DNA of 6,608 bases from Campylobacterales bacterium (lineage in GTDB: Bacteria > Campylobacterota > Campylobacteria > Campylobacterales > QNZT01): assembly GCA_027080605.1 (NCBI GenBank), contig JALWRO010000060.1, positions 1 to 6,608 of the forward strand, read 5' to 3'. Of the stretch, positions 1-5,560 are shown piece after piece (the first letter of the stretch is position 1; each line of letters starts with the position of its first letter). Made by a program: the position numbers and the translations under genes. The notes under the pieces are model-generated. The model ran no database searches. It worked only from the letters and a program-made list of their open reading frames with translations, and was not told where the DNA came from.

Positions 1-797
1 ACAAAATCGCCAAAGAGAGCGGGATGGACGAGAAGCATATCAAAGCGATTCTCGAAGAGACACTGGCACACATGCCACTGCATATGCGCCAGAATTCACA
101 GACAATCAAACGCTATTTTCAGGTACTGCTGAAAAAGCTGATTCCGGTGCGTCTGGAAAAAGAGTTGCCCAAAGGGAGTCAGAAAATCATTATGCTCGTC
201 GGACCGACCGGCGTCGGCAAAACGACGACACTCGCCAAACTCGCCGCACGTTACGCACTGCTCAAGTACCGCTACAAAGTGGGAATTATTACACTCGATA
301 CCTACCGTATCGGCGCAGTGGAACAGCTTTTTCAATATGCACAGATGATGAAACTCCCTTTTGAAGATGTGATCGACACGGATGATTTCCGCAAAGCGCT
401 GCAAACCCTCTCCTACTGCGATATCATCCTGATCGATACCGTGGGAAGTTCCCAGCACGATACAGAGAAGATACGTAAAATTGCCTCCTTTCTCGAACAT
501 GCCCACCAGCCTATCAACGTCAATCTCGTCGTTTCGGCATCGGCGAAATATCAGGATCTCAAAGATGCCTATGAAAAGTTCTCTTTTCTCAATATCGACA
601 CCCTTATGATCACCAAGTTTGACGAAACATCCGGCTTTGGAAATATCTTTTCACTCATCTACGAAACACAAAAACCGATCAGCTACTTTTCGACAGGACA
701 GGAGGTGCCTGACGATATCCGCACCGCAGACGCGGCATTTTTGACCGAGTGCCTTTTTGAAGGCTTTCCTCATGAACAGAAGGCGGACGTTTCATGA
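1..797 (+). CDS. flhF: FlhF, SRP-type GTPase for flagellar placement (5' end outside window)
   Basis: This is the C-terminal part (about 265 codons, in frame from base 3) of FlhF, the third SRP-family GTPase, which works at the cell pole with FlhG to set flagellar position and number. In Campylobacter and Helicobacter it is also needed for sigma-54 flagellar gene expression. The frame is open to the window edge, so the ATG at 24 is internal. Counting from that Met, residues 1-50 are the N-domain helical bundle. GPTGVGKT (60-67) is the P-loop, DTYRIGAVEQL (92-102) is the SRP-GTPase insertion motif, DTVGSSQ (138-144) is the G3 motif, TKFDET (197-202) is G4, and STGQEVPDD (223-231) is the closing loop. 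The basic N-terminal B domain lies outside the window. The stop overlaps the flhG start (ATGA), which suggests translational coupling. Identification is very secure. Confidence 0.97.
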   Translation, partial: KIAKESGMDEKHIKAILEETLAHMPLHMRQNSQTIKRYFQVLLKKLIPVRLEKELPKGSQKIIMLVGPTGVGKTTTLAKLAARYALLKYRYKVGIITLDTYRIGAVEQLFQYAQMMKLPFEDVIDTDDFRKALQTLSYCDIILIDTVGSSQHDTEKIRKIASFLEHAHQPINVNLVVSASAKYQDLKDAYEKFSFLNIDTLMITKFDETSGFGNIFSLIYETQKPISYFSTGQEVPDDIRTADAAFLTECLFEGFPHEQKADVS

Positions 798-1678
798 CAC
801 ACACCCAGGCTTCCAGACTCCATCAGATTCTTAACAAAGACCAGACAGAAGCGCAACACACCAAAGCAGATACTAAAATTATCGCCATCAGCAGCGGCAA
901 AGGGGGCGTCGGAAAAAGTACACTGACCGCCAACATGGCGTACCAGCTCAGTGAAATGGGCTATAAAGTCGGCGTATTCGACGCAGACATCGGACTGGCA
1001 AATCTCGATATTATCTTCAATGTCAAGGTGAACAAAACATTGTTGCATGTACTCAAAGGAGAGTGCTCGCTCAAAGATATCGTCATCGAAGTCAAAGAAA
1101 ATCTGGTATTGATACCGGGAGAGAGCGGCGATGAGATCTTTGCCTACAACAATCATGAAATCATGAACCGCTTTGCACAGGATGCGGCGTTTCTGGACCA
1201 ACTCGACTTCCTGCTGATCGACACGGGGGCGGGCATCGGCAAAAATGTACAGATTTTCCTCGAAGAGGCGGATGAAGTGATCGTCATCACCATCCCCGAC
1301 CCCTCCGCCATCACCGATGCCTATGCGTTGATCAAAGTGACCAACACTTTCCATCCCGACATTAACATGGTGCTCAATATGACGCGCAATGAAAAAGAGG
1401 GAGAGCTGATCTATGACAAGATCAAAAAAGTGGCGGAGAACAATATTGAAAATCCACCGCTGCTACACTATCTGGGCGCCATTTCACAGGATCCGCTGAT
1501 TACCAAAAGTTCCAAATTCCGCATACTCTTCGCACAGGAGTACGCCAGCAACCTCTGCGCATATGAAATGTCCGTGATTACCAAAAATCTGCTGCGAAAG
1601 CTGGAACACAAAGTGCTTCTACCTCCACAGAAAACGAGTTTTGCACTCTTTATCAAAAGGGTTCTGGAGCACTTCTAG
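794..1678 (+). CDS. flhG: FlhG (YlxH), MinD-like ATPase limiting flagellar number
   Basis: This is a ParA/MinD-family ATPase of 294 residues, the usual FlhG length. It partners FlhF, stimulating its GTPase activity and restricting flagellar number. The deviant Walker A motif is GKGGVGKST (35-43), the switch motif is DAD (63-65), and the Walker B-like motif is DTGAGIG (143-149). The N-terminus TQASRLHQI (4-12) retains the Q-A-x-x-L core of the DQAxxLR activator helix that FlhG inserts into FlhF. The extreme C-terminus, about residues 281-294 (SFALFIKRVLEHF), could form the amphipathic membrane-targeting helix seen in MinD/FlhG. The start is the ATG that overlaps the flhF stop. The flhF partner directly upstream and the QAxxL helix favour FlhG over MinD or ParA. 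Confidence 0.96.
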   Translation: MTHTQASRLHQILNKDQTEAQHTKADTKIIAISSGKGGVGKSTLTANMAYQLSEMGYKVGVFDADIGLANLDIIFNVKVNKTLLHVLKGECSLKDIVIEVKENLVLIPGESGDEIFAYNNHEIMNRFAQDAAFLDQLDFLLIDTGAGIGKNVQIFLEEADEVIVITIPDPSAITDAYALIKVTNTFHPDINMVLNMTRNEKEGELIYDKIKKVAENNIENPPLLHYLGAISQDPLITKSSKFRILFAQEYASNLCAYEMSVITKNLLRKLEHKVLLPPQKTSFALFIKRVLEHF

Positions 1679-1720
1679 CTTCGGTTTGCAAAACTCCCGA
1701 TCACTACAGAGGGGAAGCGG

Positions 1721-1933
1721 ATGTCCGACAGAGAAAACTACTTCATGAAACTGCAAATGGTACTGCACCATTTTAGCATCGATCAAATGACACAGGAAGA
1801 GATCAACTATCTACAGCTGCACTATATGGAACATCTCCGACACGACGAAATCGCGACACTTCTGGAAGCAGACACCGCAACCGTCACCGCACTCGAAGAA
1901 AAATTCGCTACCATCCATTCGCCAGGTCTGTAA
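1721..1933 (+). CDS. Small protein with a sigma-region-4-like helix-turn-helix core
   Basis: This 70-residue ORF lies 42 bases after flhG and has a strong ribosome binding site (GAGGGGAAG) before its ATG. I do not recognise a named family. Residues 27-62 align without gaps to residues 187-222 of the FliA encoded at 5881-6579, with about 11 identities in 36. These include E27, L33, Y35, E37, L39, E43, I44, L48, E49, L58 and K61. The pattern is that of sigma region 4 or a LuxR-type HTH. The would-be recognition helix (DTATVTALEEKF) is less basic than FliA's, so DNA binding is doubtful. No signal peptide or membrane segment is seen. The last 26 bases overlap the 3' end of the convergent repeat-protein gene, and the FliA similarity stops right there. 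The gene call is good; the sigma-4 relation is inferred from this single comparison. Confidence 0.72.
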   Translation: MSDRENYFMKLQMVLHHFSIDQMTQEEINYLQLHYMEHLRHDEIATLLEADTATVTALEEKFATIHSPGL

Positions 1934-2696
1934 TAAAATAGCCCTTCTCGCGCAGCGCTTTGGCGCGTGAAACAAATGCCTCCAGCGTATTGCGGCTCAT
2001 GTAACGCTGGTTCAGATAACCGGTGTGCATCGCAAACACCATCACCCATTTCCCCAACGCATATTCGATCTCGATCAAATCTTTGCCCTTGCTCCACTGC
2101 TCTTCGATTATCTCATACGCATCACTCCAGGAGTCGGCACGCTCATAACGCTGATTGCGGTATTTTGTTCCTTTGGCAAAGATCAATACCCAGCGGTTTT
2201 CACCAAAAGCGATTTCCGTCAGTTTATAGTGCCGCGACCACCCTTCGTCAATCAGATAGTCAAGCCGGTCTATCTCGCTGTTGGCGCTGTAATACTGCGC
2301 TTTGTAACGCAGATCGTCACTGAAAACACCGACCCAGCGTCCCATTCCGTACTCCAGATCGACCAGCCAGACACCCTGTTTCCACAACTCGCGCATCTTT
2401 TCGCGAAAATCGACCCAGCGTCCGTCACTGATGATCTTTTCGGAGAAAACGGCATCACCCTGACTCACCACGGCAACCCATTTGCCGTCGCCATATTTAA
2501 GATCGCTGACAAAGTACCCTTTTTGATCCCACGGTTTTATTTTTTGCAGCAGTGCTTTGTATTGCAGCGCAGTGACAATCTCCTGTTTTCTGAAACCGCA
2601 CTCTTTGGCAAAGACACCCACCCACTTGTTGTACCCCTCGAAGGCATCAAGAGCGAGACTTAATGTCAGTAAAAGCAGTACGGCAAAAAACTTCAT
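1908..2696 (-). CDS. Exported five-repeat WVGVF protein, copy 1 (DUF7477-like)
   Basis: This 262-residue protein has a Sec signal peptide (residues 1-18, hydrophobic core AVLLLLTLSLAL, probable cleavage after LDA). The rest is five tandem repeats. The anchor Trp of each unit is at 25, 73, 121, 169 and 217, exactly 48 apart. A unit reads K/R-W-V-G-V-F, a loop, a Q-x-F/Y strand, a helix of about 20 residues ending W-x-x-G, then a strand x-L-x-D-L-x-Y-G. The repeat recalls, from memory, the DUF7477 repeat also found in C-terminal parts of plant MUT9-like kinases; no enzymatic motif is visible. It is the last gene of the three-gene minus-strand set, nine bases after copy 2, with TAAGGAG as both the copy 2 stop and its ribosome binding site. 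Its most divergent unit is number 2 (WVAVVSQG). It is probably periplasmic; its function is unknown. Confidence 0.86.
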   Translation of the reverse strand: MKFFAVLLLLTLSLALDAFEGYNKWVGVFAKECGFRKQEIVTALQYKALLQKIKPWDQKGYFVSDLKYGDGKWVAVVSQGDAVFSEKIISDGRWVDFREKMRELWKQGVWLVDLEYGMGRWVGVFSDDLRYKAQYYSANSEIDRLDYLIDEGWSRHYKLTEIAFGENRWVLIFAKGTKYRNQRYERADSWSDAYEIIEEQWSKGKDLIEIEYALGKWVMVFAMHTGYLNQRYMSRNTLEAFVSRAKALREKGYFITDLANGW

Positions 2697-2701
2697 GAAA
2701 A

Positions 2702-2708
2702 CTCCTTA
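2702..2708 (-). promoter_or_regulatory. Ribosome binding site overlapping the upstream stop
   Basis: On the minus strand TAAGGAG combines the TAA stop of copy 2 with the Shine-Dalgarno sequence of copy 1, five bases before its ATG. Termination and re-initiation are therefore probably coupled, which supports co-transcription. Confidence 0.75.
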
Positions 2709-3500
2709 GTTTTGTCCATCCGCCAGATCGATAAGGTGAAATCCCTCTTTCCAGCGTTTGACGATATCCCGGTAATACTCCTCAAAGTCATTGATCGCAT
2801 CGACACTTTCATGGGTATATTTGCTCTTTTTACTGTACACCGCTATCCATGTGCCGAATCCGTACTCCAGATCGACAACCTGATACCCCTTTGCCCACTT
2901 CTTTTTCAGATCGCGCTGCAGAGCGTCAAAATGTTCAGACATCGTAATGAGCTGATCTTTCCAGGCGGGATCTTTGGAAAAGACTGCCAGCCAGCGACCG
3001 TCGCCGTAAGTGACTTTATCCAGCTTCATCCCCTGTTTGTAGGCGTTTCGTATCAGCACCGGAAATTTTTCGAGTTCGAAAAAAACATTGAAAGCCTGCT
3101 CTCCGAGACCTTTGCCTTTCGAGAAGATACCGACCCAGCGACCGTTACCCCACTCCACATCGGTCAGGGAAAAGCCCTGTTTCTGACGGATGGAAACTAT
3201 CTTCATGAACTTCTCAATATCACGCCGGCTGGTAAATGCCTGGGAAGTATAGTTGCCGCCTTTGACAAAAATTCCCATCCATCGGTGATACCCCTGTTCC
3301 AGATCATAAAGTGTATAGCCCTGTTTCCAGCGCGCTTTGATCGCCTCCGCAAATCCGGTAAAATATTTTCTGCTCTCAAACCCCTGGGTTTTAAAGGGTG
3401 TATTTTTGGCAAATACCCCGACCCATACATGGTCTGCCGACAGTGTAGCAGGCAGACTCAGCCCTGCAGCAATCAGTAATGTCGATAATTTTCTTTTCAT
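2706..3500 (-). CDS. Exported five-repeat WVGVF protein, copy 2 (DUF7477-like)
   Basis: This is the middle of the three paralogues, 264 residues. Residues 1-22 are a classical Sec signal (basic MKRK start, core LLIAAGLSL, cleavage after LSA), and four residues later the first repeat begins. Anchor Trp residues are at 26, 74, 122, 170 and 218, again an exact 48-residue period. Clear units are RWMGIFVKGGNY (73-84), RWVGIFSKGKGLGEQAF (121-137) and RWLAVFSKDPAW (169-180). The mature chain has no cysteine, so disulfides do not stabilise it. It ends at a complete terminal strand (LIDLADGQN). The ribosome binding site AAGGAGG, seven bases before ATG, is the best of the three genes, and the gap to copy 3 is 21 bases, consistent with one operon read from copy 3. 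Cell-envelope location is inferred from the signal; its function is unknown. Confidence 0.86.
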   Translation of the reverse strand: MKRKLSTLLIAAGLSLPATLSADHVWVGVFAKNTPFKTQGFESRKYFTGFAEAIKARWKQGYTLYDLEQGYHRWMGIFVKGGNYTSQAFTSRRDIEKFMKIVSIRQKQGFSLTDVEWGNGRWVGIFSKGKGLGEQAFNVFFELEKFPVLIRNAYKQGMKLDKVTYGDGRWLAVFSKDPAWKDQLITMSEHFDALQRDLKKKWAKGYQVVDLEYGFGTWIAVYSKKSKYTHESVDAINDFEEYYRDIVKRWKEGFHLIDLADGQN

Positions 3501-3507
3501 CTTCTTT

Positions 3508-3514
3508 CCTCCTT
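3508..3514 (-). promoter_or_regulatory. Consensus ribosome binding site of repeat-protein copy 2
   Basis: AAGGAGG on the minus strand, seven bases before the ATG at 3500. It fixes the start codon and is far stronger than the site before copy 3. Confidence 0.75.
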
Positions 3515-3521
3515 TGTATAT

Positions 3522-4310
3522 TTAAAATCCGTACGAAAGCGTCGTCAGAAAATACCCCGCTTTGCGCCGTGCTTCAAACATATCGATAAATTTGTCTATC
3601 GAATCTCTGAAACTGATTTTCTGATGCAACCCTTTCGGTTTTTCACTGAACACAACTACCCATTTACCTATGCCGTACTCCATTCCGGTTACCATATAGC
3701 CTTCCTGCCACATCGATTCGATTTTTGCCGCAATTTTCGAAAAGTAGCCGCGGGAACTGAAACTCTGCCGACCCAGACCGGAACCTTTGCTGAAAACGCA
3801 GACCCATTTGAGTTCTCCCTGCTCCACATCGGTCAGTTTCATCCCCTGTTTCCAGCGTGCTTTGATGACAGACTCCATCTCATACCAGTTCTTTTTTGTA
3901 TTGTAGGATTGTCCCGTATAGCCTGTACCTCTGGCAAAAATACCGACCCATTTCCCCAGCGCGTATTCCAGATCTACTATATTATAACCCGCTTTCCAGT
4001 TTTCGATGATAATGGGTCGGAAGTGTTTCCACCGTCCTGCACTCTCGAAGCGTTCGTCGGTAAAACCGCTCTTTTTGGAAAAGACTCCGACCCATTTACC
4101 GTTGCCGTATTTCAGCGCGGTAATGTCATACCCCGCTTTCCAGTTATTGCGGATAATCTTGCGAAACGCTTCCCAAAACAGTGTGGCTTCTACCTTTTGG
4201 TCAGGATAGTGCACCCCCGGCTCTTTTTTGAAAACACCGATCCATTTACTATGCCCTTCATAAGCAAAAAGCGGTAAAACCAAAAAAAATGTTATAAGTA
4301 AAAGTTTCAT
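3522..4310 (-). CDS. Exported five-repeat WVGVF protein, copy 3, first gene of the minus-strand operon (DUF7477-like)
   Basis: This 262-residue protein has a short signal peptide (MKLLLITFFLVLPLFA) followed at once by the repeats. Anchor Trp residues are at 23, 73, 121, 169 and 217. Only the first unit departs from the 48-residue period, through a two-residue insertion around GVHYPDQ. Units 2 and 3 are close to consensus (GKWVGVFSKKSGF, GKWVGIFARGTGY). Unit 4 carries the only cysteine of the mature chain (WVCVFSKGSG, C171). Predicted unit order is strand, strand, helix, strand; the chain opens with the KW strand and closes with FLTTLSYGF, so the two ends could complete a ring. It is the promoter-proximal gene, facing the 129-base divergent region shared with the CAP lipoprotein. 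Its ribosome binding site (GGGAT) is weak compared with copies 1 and 2. No catalytic motif is recognised. Confidence 0.86.
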   Translation of the reverse strand: MKLLLITFFLVLPLFAYEGHSKWIGVFKKEPGVHYPDQKVEATLFWEAFRKIIRNNWKAGYDITALKYGNGKWVGVFSKKSGFTDERFESAGRWKHFRPIIIENWKAGYNIVDLEYALGKWVGIFARGTGYTGQSYNTKKNWYEMESVIKARWKQGMKLTDVEQGELKWVCVFSKGSGLGRQSFSSRGYFSKIAAKIESMWQEGYMVTGMEYGIGKWVVVFSEKPKGLHQKISFRDSIDKFIDMFEARRKAGYFLTTLSYGF

Positions 4311-4345
4311 GAATATCCCAGTTTTATATAATTATTACTAATAAA

Positions 4346-4351
4346 ACTATA
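4346..4351 (-). promoter_or_regulatory. Possible -10 element for the repeat-protein operon
   Basis: TATAGT on the minus strand, in an AT-rich tract about 35 bases before the copy 3 start codon. No -35 hexamer is visible, which is usual for Campylobacterota vegetative promoters. An alternative TATAAA at 4323-4328 lies too close to the ATG to leave room for a leader. Assigned by pattern only. Confidence 0.3.
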
Positions 4352-4400
4352 CTACTCCTGTGCTTTGGATTTGCTTTATATTTCATTTACATTCTCCGGA

Positions 4401-4406
4401 TATAAT
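4401..4406 (+). promoter_or_regulatory. Probable -10 element (TATAAT) for the CAP lipoprotein gene
   Basis: A perfect TATAAT in the 129-base divergent region, 33 bases before the ATG at 4440. A purine-rich ribosome binding site (AGAAGGA, 4424-4430) lies between them. No convincing -35 at the standard distance, but T-rich sequence lies upstream, as in Campylobacterota sigma-70 promoters. Confidence 0.55.
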
Positions 4407-4439
4407 AGGATTACAGTTTAAAGAGAAGGAAAGAAACCT

Positions 4440-5402
4440 ATGAAACAGCTACTCTTCATGATCATTACATTTTTATTGATCGGCTGCGGAACAACTGAAA
4501 CAGACAAAACACAGCAACCACCGGCAAACCAGAACACACCGGTAAGCGGTGCAGGCAATAACACCGAAGCCAACTCCAGTACACCGCCTGCACAGGAGAA
4601 TAATACATCTGATCAGAAAAATATCTACACCTGCACCAACACACTTGACAGTGAAAATAGCTTCAATGACGCATTTATTCAAAACAGCAGCAGCGATACA
4701 GAGTGGTCGGTATCCAAATACAATAAACTCAAAGTCGGCGATATCGAAACCGCTTTCAACACTGCAAGGGCAAAAGATCCCACCGTTACCCTGCCCATGA
4801 CACTCCCGCCGCAAAATATCTGGGACAGTTACAGCAGCAGTGAAAAAATTCTCTATCTCGTCAACAAAGAGCGCTGCGACAGGGGACTGCGCCCTTACGA
4901 AGGAATCGATCCGAAAATTGAAAACGAAACGAGCAGCTATGCCGACTATCTCAAAAACCATCCCGATCAATACGCCGCCAAACCTCATGAAGCAGACGGA
5001 AGAACTCCGTGGCAGCGCATGGCACAGGATGCCGGCGTCATTGTCAACAGCAATGCAGACTTTTTCCAGTACGGCGAAAATATTGCATCACTCTCTGTCG
5101 GTTCGTCGGGTAACGATTTCCCGATCATCTATGAAAGCGAAGCCAAATCTGTTTACGGATGGATGTATCAGGACAAGGGTGAGGGGTACGGTCACCGCAA
5201 CTTTCTACTTGCCAAAGGGTTGGTTGAAAATTCCGGATTGGAAAATATGGAAGGATTGATCGGCGTCGGCAAAGTGACACGACAGTATCGTGACGGCGGT
5301 TTTTTCTGGACACAGGCGATCATCGTCATGGACGGATTCGATCCCCGCAGCAACTGGGATAATGATCTGGCGGATACTATACGTGTAGATTTATACCGTT
5401 AA
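4440..5402 (+). CDS. CAP/SCP-domain lipoprotein
   Basis: This 320-residue lipoprotein has the signal MKQLLFMIITFLLIGC with lipobox LIGC, which places Cys16 as the acylated residue. A flexible Asn/Thr/Gln/Pro-rich linker spans about 18-62, and a CAP (SCP/PR1/YkwD-type) domain spans about 133-297. The CAP cavity residues are present: His183 in HEADGRTPWQRM, Glu213 in YGENIA, probably Glu234 in ESEAKSVYGWM, and His252 in GHRNFLL. FFWTQ (288-292) is the family's closing strand. Cys65 and Cys146 could form a disulfide. Bacterial CAP proteins are exported, and most have no proven activity. Residues 63-125 form an extra N-terminal segment I do not recognise. The gene diverges from the repeat-protein operon and sits inside the flagellar block, though nothing in it suggests a flagellar role. 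No strong terminator follows; there is only a run of eight T at 5414-5421 without a convincing stem. Confidence 0.92.
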   Translation: MKQLLFMIITFLLIGCGTTETDKTQQPPANQNTPVSGAGNNTEANSSTPPAQENNTSDQKNIYTCTNTLDSENSFNDAFIQNSSSDTEWSVSKYNKLKVGDIETAFNTARAKDPTVTLPMTLPPQNIWDSYSSSEKILYLVNKERCDRGLRPYEGIDPKIENETSSYADYLKNHPDQYAAKPHEADGRTPWQRMAQDAGVIVNSNADFFQYGENIASLSVGSSGNDFPIIYESEAKSVYGWMYQDKGEGYGHRNFLLAKGLVENSGLENMEGLIGVGKVTRQYRDGGFFWTQAIIVMDGFDPRSNWDNDLADTIRVDLYR

Positions 5403-5452
5403 TCGGCAAAAACTTTTTTTTCTAAACCTTTTAAAAGCATCTCCGGCATTTC

Positions 5453-5469
5453 TGGCACATTACTTGCTT
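5453..5469 (+). promoter_or_regulatory. Sigma-54 (RpoN) promoter, -24/-12 type
   Basis: TGGCACATTACTTGCTT matches the consensus TGGCAC-N5-TTGC, with the invariant GG (5454-5455) and GC (5466-5467) exactly ten bases apart. It is intergenic and points toward the membrane-protein - fliA - fliM block; transcription should start near 5478, giving a leader of about 80 bases. RpoN drives middle flagellar genes in Campylobacterota. No enhancer site for the activator is recognisable. Confidence 0.75.
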
Positions 5470-5506
5470 CACTCCTGCTAAGAAACAGCAGTGTGTCTCT
5501 AAGGCA

Positions 5507-5512
5507 TATAAT
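5507..5512 (+). promoter_or_regulatory. Possible vegetative -10 (TATAAT) before the fliA block
   Basis: A perfect TATAAT, 48 bases before the TTG start at 5561, with no -35 match. It could give basal sigma-70 transcription in addition to the sigma-54 site upstream. The rest of 5403-5560 holds no further ORF and no clear terminator. Confidence 0.4.
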
Positions 5513-5550
5513 AGATGATTTTTAGTAAAATTTAATATATTGCATAACTA

Positions 5551-5554
5551 AGGA
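5551..5554 (+). promoter_or_regulatory. Ribosome binding site that decides a TTG start
   Basis: AGGA (within AAGGAAACGGC) lies six bases before the TTG at 5561. No ATG or GTG occurs at a suitable place in frame, and the first membrane helix starts at once after this TTG, so the rare start is preferred. Confidence 0.6.
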
Positions 5555-5560
5555 AACGGC

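Larger units (their letters stand above)
1911..4247 (-). repeat. Fifteen 144-bp coding repeats in three genes
   Basis: Three genes each hold five units of 48 codons. The anchor-Trp spacing is 48 residues in 11 of 12 intervals and 50 in one (unit 1 of copy 3). Units differ widely at DNA level, so this is an old amplification. A 23-base block at 3319-3341 (copy 2, first-to-second unit junction) and 3844-3866 (copy 3, third-to-fourth unit junction) matches at 22 of 23 positions. Confidence 0.85.

Noticed and set aside
24..26. ATG at 24 as the true start of flhF.
   Set aside because: The frame is open upstream to the window edge, no ribosome binding site precedes it, and it lies within the N-domain of a normally much longer protein.
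2025..4277. Long open frames on the plus strand opposite each of the three repeat genes (2025-2663, 2712-3479, 3624-4277).
   Set aside because: The minus-strand frames have signal peptides, ribosome binding sites, tight spacing and a perfect 48-residue period; the plus-strand frames are shadows created by repeated codon patterns.
4361..4380. Sigma-54-like TTTGGATTTGCTTTA in the divergent region.
   Set aside because: GG and GC are only four bases apart instead of ten, so it is not a valid -24/-12 element.
1908..5402. Mobile element or defence island as explanation of the inserted genes.
   Set aside because: No transposase, recombinase, terminal inverted repeats, target duplication or defence-type domains are visible; all four products are exported proteins.
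5403..5436. Possible intrinsic terminator after the CAP gene (run of eight T at 5414-5421).
   Set aside because: Only a three-base stem (CCG/CGG around 5397-5406) can be drawn before the T-run, too weak to call.
5475..5491. Inverted repeat CTGCT/AGCAG in the gap before the fliA block.
   Set aside because: A five-base stem with a seven-base loop and no U-tract; expected by chance and overlapping the predicted transcription start.
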